64,000 nt of DNA from Cognatishimia sp. SS12 (GCF_028369055.1 NZ_JAQNCZ010000001.1:372001-436000), one strand, 5' to 3'. Positions 30,409-38,482 are shown, counted from the first letter of the stretch. A program made the numbers and translations. Notes: generated by a model not told the origin, from the sequence alone.

Positions 30409-31565
30409 TAGCGGCGCACTCCGGTACCAAGGGGGGTTGCAGGGGGTGTGGCGGGCACGCGGCCATATTCATGCGGCAAGGAGCATGTTTTCAGGTTCGG
30501 CAGCACGCGCGCGCCAAAATGTTTGGCTTCCTCAAGATGTGGATAGCCCGAAAAGATAAAGGCGCGGATGCCCATCTTTTGGTATTCTTCGATCTTGCTC
30601 ATGACCTGGTCGGTGGAGCCAACCAGCGCTGCGCCGCAGCCAGAGCGGGCGCGGCCCACGCCGGTCCAAAGATTGGGCTCGATATACCCGTATTTGTCCG
30701 CCAACTCGCGATTTTTGGCCTGATGGCTGACCCCCAAAGAGCCGCTGTCCAGCGCACGCTCGCGGATCATTTGGCCGTATTCATCATCCAGCTTGCTGAC
30801 GATGTGATCGGCGTATTCCTGCGCTTCTTTCTCGGTGTCGCGCACGATCATATGCACGCGCAGTCCGTAATCGAGGGTGCGGTTGTATTTCTCGGCCACA
30901 CTGTGAACGGCTTTCATGCGGCCCTTTAGCTCTTCGATCTTTTCAGGCCACATCAGATAGACGTCACAATGCTCGCCGCAGAGTTCCAGCGCGGAAGGGG
31001 AATAGCCGCCAAAATACAGCAGCGGGCCGCCGTTTTGCTGATAGGGGCGCACCGGGTCAGTGGTAAGACCTTTGAAGTTGTAGACTTCGCCCTCGTGGTT
31101 AATCTCGTCCTGAGTCCAAGCCTGTTTCAGGATCTCAACCACCTCGCGTGAGCGTTGGTACCGATAGGCGCTTTCTTCCTTTTCGCCGGGAAAATCGGAG
31201 CTGATGATATTGATCGTCAGCCGACCTTCCAGCATGTGGTCCAGCGTGGCGATGGTGCGCGCCAACATAATGGGTTGCACCTCACCGCAACGAACCGCCG
31301 CAAGCAGGTTGATCTTGTCGGTGATCGGCGCGCAGCCCGCCACAAAGGACAGCGTGTCTTGCCCAACCTGATAGGACGATGGGCAGAGGATATTGCGAAA
31401 CCCTTGCTTCTCCGCCTCTTTCACAATGTTTGAACAATGCGCCCAGGACGAGCGCAGGTTGCCGTCCGGCACGCCCAGAAATTCGTAGTCATCCGAACAA
31501 AGTGCTGAAAACCAAGAAACTTCTGCGGCCTGCAGGTCTGGCGATGTGATCGGGACGACTGTCAT
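30408..31565 (-). CDS. SsuD-family FMNH2-dependent sulfonate monooxygenase (SmoC candidate)
   Basis: The 385-residue product is a bacterial luciferase-like flavin monooxygenase closely patterned on E. coli SsuD. Shared stretches are GLRVHMIVRDT, PNLWTGVGRARSG and FIFSGYPHLEE. Residues matching SsuD Arg226, His228, Arg297 and Tyr331 are Arg236, His238, Arg307 and Tyr341, each at a constant offset of ten; Trp206 also lies near the site. The SsuD Cys54 position is Val. The family cleaves C-S bonds of sulfonates to aldehyde and sulfite. It is the first gene of the operon. I chose the ATG at 31565; a TTG two codons upstream is possible. Confidence 0.88.
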   Translation of the reverse strand: MTVVPITSPDLQAAEVSWFSALCSDDYEFLGVPDGNLRSSWAHCSNIVKEAEKQGFRNILCPSSYQVGQDTLSFVAGCAPITDKINLLAAVRCGEVQPIMLARTIATLDHMLEGRLTINIISSDFPGEKEESAYRYQRSREVVEILKQAWTQDEINHEGEVYNFKGLTTDPVRPYQQNGGPLLYFGGYSPSALELCGEHCDVYLMWPEKIEELKGRMKAVHSVAEKYNRTLDYGLRVHMIVRDTEKEAQEYADHIVSKLDDEYGQMIRERALDSGSLGVSHQAKNRELADKYGYIEPNLWTGVGRARSGCGAALVGSTDQVMSKIEEYQKMGIRAFIFSGYPHLEEAKHFGARVLPNLKTCSLPHEYGRVPATPPATPLGTGVRR

Positions 31566-31613
31566 TTTCAAACCTATGGGTTGTCTTCGCTTGCTTCTTG
31601 GGTAACATCCGCT

Positions 31614-31638
31614 TTGATATGGATCAATAGTGTATCAA
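31614..31638. promoter_or_regulatory. Candidate GntR operator in the divergent promoter region
   Basis: The 106-base gap between the monooxygenase and GntR genes contains TTGATATGGATCAA, an inverted repeat with 5-bp arms, and a further ATCAA eleven bases on. Read on the minus strand these give two ATTGAT copies one helical turn apart. This is a plausible site for the adjacent regulator. Confidence 0.4.
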
Positions 31639-31671
31639 TTTTTTCTGCGACATCCTGACACGGGGGCGAAT

Positions 31672-32376
31672 ATGACAAACCGATCTCGAAATGCGCTGCC
31701 GGTATATGTTCAGATCGCTGAACTGATCATGCGCGACATAGACGCCGGGCGCCTCTTGGATGGCGAACGGCTGCCACCGGAGCGGGAAATGTCAGCGAGC
31801 CTGAACACCTCGGTGGGGACATTGCGCAAGGCGCTTGGCGAGCTCACGGAAAAAGGGCTTTTGGAGCGAATACAAGGCTCTGGCAACTATGTGCGCGCCG
31901 GGGCCACACGTGACTCTGTCTATGGCATGTTCCGCCTTGAGTTGCATGAGGGCGGTGGATTGCCCCGTGCAGATGTCCTGTCGGTCGAAACGCTGGCGAA
32001 GCCGGATGACCTGCCAGATTTTGGCTATGCTGCACGCGCAGCGCGGATCCGCCGCCTGCGGTATTTGAATGACACAATCATCGCGGTTGAGGAAATCTGG
32101 CTCGACGAATCTGCGGGGAAGGTCACGGCCAGCGCTCTGTCAGATTCGCTTTATCGCTTTTATCAGAAGCAGCTTGGCTTCTGGATCACCCGGGCCGAAG
32201 ACCGCGTGGGCATTGGTCAGGTGCCGACATGGGCACCGGCAACGTTCACCAAAGCGCCGGGAACAACAGTAGGATTTGTGGAACGTTTGAGCTGGGCGGA
32301 TAAAGACGCCCCGATCGAATATTCCCGCACTTGGTTTGACACGGATCAGGCGCTGTATGTGCAGCGCTTGAAATAA
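31672..32376 (+). CDS. GntR-family (HutC-type) transcriptional regulator
   Basis: The 234-residue product has an N-terminal winged helix (PVYVQIAELIMRDIDAG, LPPEREMSASLNTSVGTLRKALGELTEKGLLERIQGSGNYV) and a C-terminal UTRA-type effector domain with FVERLSWADKDAPIEYSRTW. It is divergent from the monooxygenase operon and 11 bases upstream of a Gfo/Idh/MocA gene, so it probably controls both, responding to the substrate or an intermediate. I chose the ATG at 31672 (MTNRSRNALPVYVQ). Confidence 0.92.
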   Translation: MTNRSRNALPVYVQIAELIMRDIDAGRLLDGERLPPEREMSASLNTSVGTLRKALGELTEKGLLERIQGSGNYVRAGATRDSVYGMFRLELHEGGGLPRADVLSVETLAKPDDLPDFGYAARAARIRRLRYLNDTIIAVEEIWLDESAGKVTASALSDSLYRFYQKQLGFWITRAEDRVGIGQVPTWAPATFTKAPGTTVGFVERLSWADKDAPIEYSRTWFDTDQALYVQRLK

Positions 32377-32387
32377 GGGGAGACATC

Positions 32388-33479
32388 ATGACCCGTGACA
32401 TCACCTATGGCATCATCGGCTGCGGCATGATGGGTCAGGAACACCTGCGCAACATCGCCTTGCTCGATGGCGCAAAGGTTGGCGCGATATATGAGCCAAA
32501 CGACATCATGGCCAATGCCGCCAAGGCGATTGCCCCGAATGCACAGCTTTGTGCCTCGCTGGAGGAATTGTTGGACGGCAAGGATCTGGATTGCCTATTG
32601 GTGGCCAGCCCGAACCATTTGCATGTGCCACAGCTTGAAGTGATTGCAGCGCGCAACCCATTGCCCTTGCTTATGGAGAAGCCGCTGTTCACCGACCCGG
32701 CAGACGCCGATAAGCTGCGCGCGTTCAAGCAAAGCTATCCGGCTCCAATCTGGGTGGCGATGGAATACCGCTATATGCCGCCGATTCAGACCCTGCTGGA
32801 GCAGGTCGAAAAGGCGACAGGCGGCGTGACCATGCTGACGATCCGCGAACATCGTTTTCCATTCTTGCAAAAGGTCGGCAATTGGAACCGCTTCAACCAA
32901 AATTCCGGCGGGACGCTGGTCGAGAAATGTTGCCATTTCTTTGATCTGATGCGGCTGATCATTGGCGCGGATCCGGTGCGTATCACCGCCTCTGCCGGGC
33001 AAGAGGTGAACCATCTGGATGAAACCTATGATGAGGTGCCCAGCGATATCTGGGACAGCGCTTATGTCATTGTCGATTTCGCAAATGGTGCGCGCGCCAT
33101 GCTTGAACTTTGCATGTATGCCGAGGGCAGCAAATTTCAGGAAGAGATCAGCGCCGTAGGTCCCAATGGCAAGATCGAGGCTTTGGTGCCAGGTCCGGGA
33201 CGGTTCTGGCCAACCCATCTGGGGGAGCCGCCGGTGTCACAGGTGATTGTCAGCCCGCGCAGCCCCAAGGGGCCGCAGGTGGTTGAGATCCCGGTTGATC
33301 CGACCATTCTGGACGCGGGGGACCACAATGGGTCGACCTTTTATCAGCATGTCAAATTCCTTGAGGTCGTGCGCGGCCTCTCTGATCCCGAAGTGACGCT
33401 CATGGACGGGCTGCATGCGGTGCGCATGGGGCAGCTGGCGCAAGAGTCTGCACTTGAACATTGCGTTAAAACCTATTGA
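32388..33479 (+). CDS. Gfo/Idh/MocA-family oxidoreductase (possible NAD-dependent glycosidase)
   Basis: The 363-residue product has a Rossmann motif GIIGCGMMG (residues 8-16) and the family motif MEKPL with Glu97-Lys98-Pro99. The second domain has GGTLVEKCCHFFDLMR near residue 175. Most relatives are sugar or inositol dehydrogenases. Some families with this fold hydrolyse glycosides through transient oxidation by bound NAD, including NAD-dependent sulfoquinovosidases (GH188), so with the neighbouring sulfonate enzymes such a role is attractive. It shares the transcript of the GntR gene and is closed by a strong terminator. Confidence 0.88.
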   Translation: MTRDITYGIIGCGMMGQEHLRNIALLDGAKVGAIYEPNDIMANAAKAIAPNAQLCASLEELLDGKDLDCLLVASPNHLHVPQLEVIAARNPLPLLMEKPLFTDPADADKLRAFKQSYPAPIWVAMEYRYMPPIQTLLEQVEKATGGVTMLTIREHRFPFLQKVGNWNRFNQNSGGTLVEKCCHFFDLMRLIIGADPVRITASAGQEVNHLDETYDEVPSDIWDSAYVIVDFANGARAMLELCMYAEGSKFQEEISAVGPNGKIEALVPGPGRFWPTHLGEPPVSQVIVSPRSPKGPQVVEIPVDPTILDAGDHNGSTFYQHVKFLEVVRGLSDPEVTLMDGLHAVRMGQLAQESALEHCVKTY

Positions 33480-33488
33480 TAAAAAATG

Positions 33489-33519
33489 ATAACGCGCCAT
33501 TTCGGAATGGCGCGTTATT
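33489..33519 (+). terminator. Terminator after the Gfo/Idh/MocA gene
   Basis: ATAACGCGCCATT and AATGGCGCGTTAT form a perfect 13-bp stem with a TCGG loop ten bases after the stop codon. A-rich sequence precedes it, so it may also serve the convergent MFS gene. Confidence 0.8.
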
Positions 33520-33528
33520 CCGGCGGGC

Positions 33529-34746
33529 CTATTGCGCCGGGGCTTCTTTTGGGCGCAGCGCCAGCCAGATCAAAGCGGCACCTGCCAGAACAATAAAGGG
33601 GGCCATGGCCAGGTTGACGGCCGTCCAACCCTGCACAGCATCGCCGCCAGAGCAGTTCATCAGCCCGCCAGAGGCCAGCGAGGCAACGGTGACACCGCCA
33701 AAGACGATCAGATCGTTCATCCCCTGAATGCGGCCGCGCTCATGCGTCTCATGGGCGCTGGCCAGCATGGCTGTTGCGCCAATAAAGCCGAAATTCCAGC
33801 CGACGCCCAAGAGGATCAGCGCGACAAAGAAATTGCCAAGCTCGACACCTTGCAGGGCCACGGCCCCGGCAGCGGCGAGGATCAGCATCCCAAGCCCCAC
33901 GATTTTCTCAACGCCAAAGCGGGCGATCAGATGGCCGGTGAAAAACGACGGTGCAAACATCGCGATCACATGGCCGCTGACGACATCTGCGGCGGCGTCA
34001 GTCCCAAAACCGCAGCCCACCACCGCCAGAGGGGTGGAGGTCATCATGAGGTTCATCAGCGCGTATGAAACAGTGCCGCAGATGATGGCAACTGCGATCC
34101 GCGGCGTGCGCAGCAGCTCCATCCGGCTGCGGCCCTTTGGGGCATCGGCCTTGGGTGCTTCGGGGGTCGGCAGGTCCAGCAGCAGGAAGAGCGCCATACC
34201 AATGATATTCAGCCCAACGACTGCTCCATAGGTGCCAATAAACGGCACGACCCACAGATCTGCTGTGAACTTTACAAGTTGCGGCCCAAAGAGCGCGGCC
34301 AAAAGCCCGCCGGCCATCACATAGGAAATCGCCTTGGGTCGAAAGCTATCGGAAGCGCAGTCAGCCGCCGCAAAGCGGTAAAAGCCATGCGCACTCATAT
34401 AGACACCAGTGAACAGGCTGCCCAAGAGAAACAGGCCAAAGCTCCCATGATACAGACCAAGCGCGCCGACAATGCCGCCCAAAATGCCAAAGGCCGCCCC
34501 CAGCATAAAGCCAAAGCGCCGCCCCCGGCTTTGCATGATACTGGCCATGGGTGTTGCGGTCAGCATGGAGCCGAGCACGATCATGGAAATGGGCAGCGTG
34601 GCAAAGCAGGCGTTGCTCGCCAGTGATTGCCCGGCGAGGCCGCCAATGGTGAAGATCATCGGCATCTGCGCGCCAATGATGGCCTGCGCCAGCACCAGCA
34701 CCACAACGGCGCGTTTGGCGCGCCTATCGTCAGCGTATTGGGTCAT
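33529..34746 (-). CDS. MFS transporter
   Basis: The 405-residue product has 12 predicted membrane spans of the major facilitator superfamily with the loop-2/3 type motif QSRGRRFGFMLGAA near residue 68. It is convergent to the sulfonate cluster and separated from it by a terminator, so a link is not shown. Substrate cannot be assigned. Start at 34746 gives a short polar N-terminus (MTQYADDRRAKR) before the first helix. Confidence 0.88.
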   Translation of the reverse strand: MTQYADDRRAKRAVVVLVLAQAIIGAQMPMIFTIGGLAGQSLASNACFATLPISMIVLGSMLTATPMASIMQSRGRRFGFMLGAAFGILGGIVGALGLYHGSFGLFLLGSLFTGVYMSAHGFYRFAAADCASDSFRPKAISYVMAGGLLAALFGPQLVKFTADLWVVPFIGTYGAVVGLNIIGMALFLLLDLPTPEAPKADAPKGRSRMELLRTPRIAVAIICGTVSYALMNLMMTSTPLAVVGCGFGTDAAADVVSGHVIAMFAPSFFTGHLIARFGVEKIVGLGMLILAAAGAVALQGVELGNFFVALILLGVGWNFGFIGATAMLASAHETHERGRIQGMNDLIVFGGVTVASLASGGLMNCSGGDAVQGWTAVNLAMAPFIVLAGAALIWLALRPKEAPAQ

Positions 34747-34871
34747 GAAATCTGACTAAAGCGCGCGCGCCGCTTTGCAAAGCAAAATCACTTGCGCAAA
34801 ACCGCATATTTGCAGCGCGTTTTCGCAAGCGGCGGTTTGACATGCTGCACCGCATGGGTCACAGCCGGGAT

Positions 34872-35501
34872 ATGAGCGAACGGATTATCAAAACAGAGGC
34901 CTGCGTTGCGGAGGGGGCAGACTGGCTCGCACGCCAAGACGCGCGCTTTGCCACAGCCTTGCAAGAGGTCGGTCCGCTGCCGCTGCGCCTGCGCAAAGAC
35001 GGCTTCGCAGCGCTGCTGTCCGCCATTGTCAGCCAGCAGGTCAGCGTCGCCTCCGCCAATGCGATTTGGGCCAAGATGCAGGCCGCAAAGCTGACGGGGC
35101 CGCGCAAGATCCTTTGGGCGCGCGAGGAGGATCTGCGCGCTGTTGGGCTGAGTCGGCAGAAAATGCGCTATGCCCGCGCGCTGGCTGAGGCGCGTATTGA
35201 TTTTGCCGCCCTGCGCCATGCCTCCACAGAGGAGGTCGTGGCCCGTTTGACTGAGGTCAGCGGCATTGGCGTCTGGACCGCCGAGATTTATGCCATGTTC
35301 AGCCTGGGCCGGGCAGATGTCTTTGCGCCCGGTGATCTCGCCTTGCAAGAAGCGGCGCGCCTGCTGTTTGATCTGCCCGAGCGACCCAGTGAAAAAGCGC
35401 TGCGCCAGATGGCCGCCGACTGGTCGCCCTGGAGATCGGTTGCAGCGCGGCTCTTGTGGGCCTACTACCATGTGGCAAAGGATAGGGAAGGCATCCGATG
35501 A
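34872..35501 (+). CDS. alkA: DNA-3-methyladenine glycosylase II (AlkA-like, HhH-GPD)
   Basis: The 209-residue product is a base-excision glycosylase for alkylated purines. It has SAIVSQQVSVASANAIWAKM near residue 48 and the helix-hairpin-helix LTEVSGIGVWTAEIYAMFSLGRAD followed by the catalytic-type Asp in VFAPGDLALQ. It lacks the N-terminal domain of E. coli AlkA, as many alphaproteobacterial forms do. I chose MSERIIKT at 34872; ATGs at 34842 and 34854 are possible. The stop overlaps the next start (ATGA). Confidence 0.92.
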   Translation: MSERIIKTEACVAEGADWLARQDARFATALQEVGPLPLRLRKDGFAALLSAIVSQQVSVASANAIWAKMQAAKLTGPRKILWAREEDLRAVGLSRQKMRYARALAEARIDFAALRHASTEEVVARLTEVSGIGVWTAEIYAMFSLGRADVFAPGDLALQEAARLLFDLPERPSEKALRQMAADWSPWRSVAARLLWAYYHVAKDREGIR

Positions 35502-36163
35502 CACGAGTACTAAACACGCTCCGCAAAGAGCCGCTTTCAGGCGAAACCCGCTCTGTTGTGGTGTTTCTGCACGGCTATGGTGCCAATGGGCAGGACCTGA
35601 TTGGTCTCGCGGACCCGCTGGCTGAACATCTGCCCGACACGCTGTTTCTTGCGCCTGATGCGCCAGAAACCATCCCCGGCATGCCAATGGGACTGCAATG
35701 GTTTCCGATCCCCTGGATCGACGGCAGTTCCGAAGAGGAAAGCGAACGCGGCATGATGGCCGCAGTTGACGATCTCAACGCCTTTCTGGATGCGATGATG
35801 GTGGACGAAGACGTGCTGCCTGAGCAGGTGGTGTTGTTTGGGTTTTCGCAAGGCACGATGATGGCGCTGCATGTTGCGCCGCGCCGCGAAGATGAAGTGG
35901 CTGGTGTGGTGGCCTTTTCCGGGCGTCTCTTGCGCCCCGAGCTGCTCGCCGATGACACCGTCAGCCGCCCTGCGGTTCTGCTGGTGCATGGCGATGCGGA
36001 TGATGTGGTGCCGGTGCAATCCTTGCCCGAAGCGGCCGAGGCGCTACAGCAGGCGGGCTTCAAGGACGTCTATGCCCATATCATGAAAGGCACAGCCCAT
36101 GGGATCGCGCCTGACGGGCTGAGCGTGGCGTTGGCCTTTATGCGCGACAAACTCAGCCTCTGA
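35498..36163 (+). CDS. Alpha/beta-hydrolase, phospholipase/carboxylesterase type
   Basis: The 221-residue product has an oxyanion region FLHGYGANGQDL near residue 24, the nucleophile elbow GFSQG near residue 114, an Asp in VHGDADDVVP and His in GTAHGIAPDG, forming a Ser-Asp-His triad. It matches the small carboxylesterase/acyl-protein thioesterase family and is cytosolic. It is translationally coupled to alkA (ATGA), though no functional tie is obvious. Confidence 0.9.
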   Translation: MTRVLNTLRKEPLSGETRSVVVFLHGYGANGQDLIGLADPLAEHLPDTLFLAPDAPETIPGMPMGLQWFPIPWIDGSSEEESERGMMAAVDDLNAFLDAMMVDEDVLPEQVVLFGFSQGTMMALHVAPRREDEVAGVVAFSGRLLRPELLADDTVSRPAVLLVHGDADDVVPVQSLPEAAEALQQAGFKDVYAHIMKGTAHGIAPDGLSVALAFMRDKLSL

Positions 36164-36194
36164 GGGCGTCGCCGAGGCGGTGGGCATGGCCGCT

Positions 36195-36203
36195 TGTGGA
36201 TAA
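36195..36203 (-). promoter_or_regulatory. Single DnaA-box-like site
   Basis: TGTGGATAA, the complement of TTATCCACA, matches the DnaA box consensus. It lies 170 bases upstream of the HNH gene. No second box or AT-rich unwinding element is nearby, so it is not an origin. Confidence 0.3.
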
Positions 36204-36264
36204 CTGTCACAGCCCCGTTACGGAATCATTCTACCCCTTCTCTCAAACTCATACATCGTGGGGC

Positions 36265-36292
36265 TTGCCAAGTGGCGAACGCGATATATAGT
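36265..36292 (+). promoter_or_regulatory. Candidate promoter of the HNH nuclease gene
   Basis: TTGCCA (36265-36270) and TATAGT (36287-36292) are 16 bases apart. The predicted start leaves a leader of about 70 bases before the ATG at 36367. Confidence 0.45.
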
Positions 36293-36366
36293 GGTGGTAG
36301 AGTTGGGGCGGGGTGTCCCGCCCGAATGCTGAAAATTCAGGCAGTTGGGCGGAGGTTGAGTCCCAA

Positions 36367-36951
36367 ATGGACGGCGATTTCAGGACAGAATTTGTACACC
36401 AGCCAGGTGGGCTACGGCAGAATCCGGCATTGGTTCTAAACGCGGATTATAGACCGTTGTCATATTATCCGCTGTCGTTATGGCCATGGCAGGATGCGAT
36501 CAAGGCGGTCTATATGGACCGCGTTGATATTGTGGCGGAATACGACCAAATCGTGCGCAGCCCCAGTACCGAAATTCGGATACCTTCGGTGGTGGTTCTC
36601 AGAGATTATGTCAAACCAGTAAAGCGCGTGGCCTTCACGCGCTTTAATCTTTTTTTGCGGGATGAATTCCGTTGCCAATACTGTGGCGGCAAAGGGGATT
36701 TGACGTTTGATCACGTGATCCCGCGCGCGGCTGGCGGTGTCACCAGCTGGGAAAATGTGGTTGCGGCCTGCAGCCCATGCAACCTGCGCAAAGGCTCCAA
36801 AAGCCTGCGGCAAGCCAATATGCATCTGCGCAAACCCCCTCGGCAACCGAGGGCCACAGAATTGCGCAACATGGGCCGCAAATTCCCGCCTAACCACTTG
36901 CATGAAAGCTGGGTGGATTTCCTCTATTGGGATGCCGAGCTGGAAGCGTAA
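36367..36951 (+). CDS. HNH endonuclease
   Basis: The 194-residue product has an HNH domain with zinc-binding cysteines: CQYCGGKGDLTFDHVIPRAAGG and a second pair in CSPC, with the Asn in ENVVAACSPCN. The His in FDHVIP is the catalytic general base of the family. The N-terminal part (LNADYRPLSYYPLSLWPWQDAI) is typical of a widespread bacterial single-domain group. I chose the ATG at 36367, 11 bases after GGAGG; longer starts lack support. No methylase or phage genes are adjacent, so it is a stand-alone chromosomal nuclease of unknown role. Confidence 0.88.
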   Translation: MDGDFRTEFVHQPGGLRQNPALVLNADYRPLSYYPLSLWPWQDAIKAVYMDRVDIVAEYDQIVRSPSTEIRIPSVVVLRDYVKPVKRVAFTRFNLFLRDEFRCQYCGGKGDLTFDHVIPRAAGGVTSWENVVAACSPCNLRKGSKSLRQANMHLRKPPRQPRATELRNMGRKFPPNHLHESWVDFLYWDAELEA

Positions 36952-36996
36952 ACCTGGGTCATTCAAAGCGGGGGCGGGCACGGAGCTTTCAGCTGC

Positions 36997-37920
36997 CTAA
37001 TCTAAGGCGGTCATCAGGCCAAAAACCTTGCGCCGCATCCATGCGGCCATGGGGGTGGCCTCTGATCGCTTGTGCCAGATGCCGATAATCAAAGCCGGAT
37101 CAATCTTCATCGGCGGCTCAAAAACCCTGAGTCCAAAAGTCCCGGCGACTTTCTCGGCCAGTTGCGCAGGTACAAGGGCGATGAGGTCGCTTTCGCTCAC
37201 CGCGCGGCAGACACCGCTAAAGACCGGCACCGTCATGGCGACTTGCCGGGTTTTTCCCACCCGGTGCAGAGCAGCATCCCCCATCGCGGCGAGGTTCCCC
37301 TCGGGTGAAAACAGAACGTGGTTCAAGGTGCAAAAGACTTCCATTGGCATCTGCTCGCCGTCTGTCAGCTCTGCGATGCCCGGATTGCCTTTGCGCGCAA
37401 TCACATGGAACGGCGAATGAAACAGCGGCTGGGTGTTGATCCAGTCTGGCACGGCCATGTCGGGGATGAGCGCGATGTCGGCGTTGCGCCGCTCAAGGCT
37501 TGCTGCGTAGTCATTGGGCACAAGATCCACGAGCTGCGCCCGAATTCCAGGCGCTGATTTCTGCAAGAGATCGCCCAGGGGCGGCATCAGAAGTTCAGCG
37601 AAAAAATCGCTTGCGGCAATCCTGAATGTGCCTTCGGCGGTCTGCGGGTCAAAGACGGTTGGCGGCGCCAGCATGGCCTCTAGGCGCTCCAGTTCTTCTC
37701 GCAATCCGGTTTCAAGCCCGGCGGCATAATCGGTGGCCACCAATTGGTTGCCCTGCCGCACGAAAAGCTGATCGCCCAAAGCATGACGCAGGCGTGACAG
37801 AGCGCCCGAAACAGCGGATTGTGACATCGCCAGTCGGCGCGCAGCTTTGACGGTTGAACCTTCCTGAAGCAGCGCGTTCAAGACACGCAGAAGGTTCAGA
37901 TCGAGCGTCGCGAAATTCAC
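36997..37920 (-). CDS. LysR-family transcriptional regulator
   Basis: The 307-residue product has an N-terminal LysR helix-turn-helix (LNLLRVLNALLQEGSTVKAARRLAMSQSAVSGALSRLRHALGDQLFVR) and a periplasmic-binding-like effector domain. It resembles the NodD/SyrM-like branch by its start MNFATLDLNLLRVLNALL. It is divergent from a cupin-GST pair, which it probably regulates along with itself. Confidence 0.92.
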   Translation of the reverse strand: MNFATLDLNLLRVLNALLQEGSTVKAARRLAMSQSAVSGALSRLRHALGDQLFVRQGNQLVATDYAAGLETGLREELERLEAMLAPPTVFDPQTAEGTFRIAASDFFAELLMPPLGDLLQKSAPGIRAQLVDLVPNDYAASLERRNADIALIPDMAVPDWINTQPLFHSPFHVIARKGNPGIAELTDGEQMPMEVFCTLNHVLFSPEGNLAAMGDAALHRVGKTRQVAMTVPVFSGVCRAVSESDLIALVPAQLAEKVAGTFGLRVFEPPMKIDPALIIGIWHKRSEATPMAAWMRRKVFGLMTALD

Positions 37921-37934
37921 TTTGTCGATACCTC

Positions 37935-37945
37935 TTATCTGATAA
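37935..37945. promoter_or_regulatory. Candidate LysR binding site
   Basis: TTATCTGATAA is an 11-base palindrome 15 bases upstream of the lysR start codon and just before the cupin promoter. Its position suits autoregulation and control of the cupin-GST unit. Confidence 0.4.
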
Positions 37946-37951
37946 TGCGAT

Positions 37952-37981
37952 TTGCCTGATAGGTTGGCCCCGTTGTATTAT
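37952..37981 (+). promoter_or_regulatory. Candidate promoter of the cupin-GST unit
   Basis: TTGCCT (37952-37957) and TATTAT (37976-37981) are 18 bases apart. The predicted start falls in the palindrome at 37988-38005. Confidence 0.45.
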
Positions 37982-37987
37982 TCTGTC

Positions 37988-38005
37988 AACGAAAGCGCTT
38001 TCGTT
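37988..38005. promoter_or_regulatory. 18-base perfect palindrome, LacI-type operator pattern
   Basis: AACGAAAGCGCTTTCGTT is a perfect palindrome with a central CG step, the pattern of LacI-family operators. It lies at the predicted transcription start of the cupin gene, where a bound repressor would block it. No LacI-type gene is present in the window. Confidence 0.6.
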
Positions 38006-38032
38006 TCAATCCACAGACAAAGGAGAGAAACG

Positions 38033-38476
38033 ATGAAAGATCTGGCCCGGCTTGACGGCGCCATCGACTGGCTCGGCGTTCAGTACAAGACCATCCTGAC
38101 ACCAGCGCAAAGCGGCGGTGCGATGTCCATCGTGGACAGTTTGTCGCCCGTTGGCAGTGGCCCGCCGCGCCATGTGCATGAGACCGAAGATGAGGCATTT
38201 ATCATCATGACGGGCCAGTGCAAATTTTGGCTCGAAGGGGACGAATTTACTGCCGGTGCCGGCGAAAGCGTGTTCATCCCGCGCGGCAAGGAACACACGT
38301 TCAAAGTGATTGGGGATGAGCCCTGCCGCCATGTGTTGATCCTGACGCCTGGCGGTTTTGAAGGGTTCTTTGCCGATATGGCGGCAGGTCAGTTCCGCAT
38401 TCCAGAAGACATGGCAGCGATCGAAGAATCAGCCAAACGGCACAATCTGGTTTTTACCGGCCCGCCGCTGGAGTGA
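38033..38476 (+). CDS. Cupin-domain protein
   Basis: The 147-residue product has a single cupin barrel: motif 1 PPRHVHETEDEAFIIMTGQ with metal-type His and Glu residues, and motif 2 AGAGESVFIPRGKEHTFKV. An AGGAG site precedes the ATG at 38033. It lies seven bases upstream of a GST gene and opposite a LysR gene. The family is too broad for a substrate call. Confidence 0.88.
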   Translation: MKDLARLDGAIDWLGVQYKTILTPAQSGGAMSIVDSLSPVGSGPPRHVHETEDEAFIIMTGQCKFWLEGDEFTAGAGESVFIPRGKEHTFKVIGDEPCRHVLILTPGGFEGFFADMAAGQFRIPEDMAAIEESAKRHNLVFTGPPLE

Positions 38477-38482
38477 CGTGAA

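Noticed and set aside
33529..34746. MFS transporter as part of the sulfonate cluster
   Set aside because: It is convergent, has its own strand and is separated by a strong terminator. Nothing in the sequence ties its substrate to sulfonates.
36195..36203. DnaA box as a replication origin
   Set aside because: It is a single site with no cluster of boxes, no AT-rich element and no dnaA or repABC genes nearby.
36367..36951. HNH nuclease as a restriction or phage element
   Set aside because: No methyltransferase, integrase or phage gene is adjacent and base composition looks the same as its surroundings. It matches a widespread chromosomal family.
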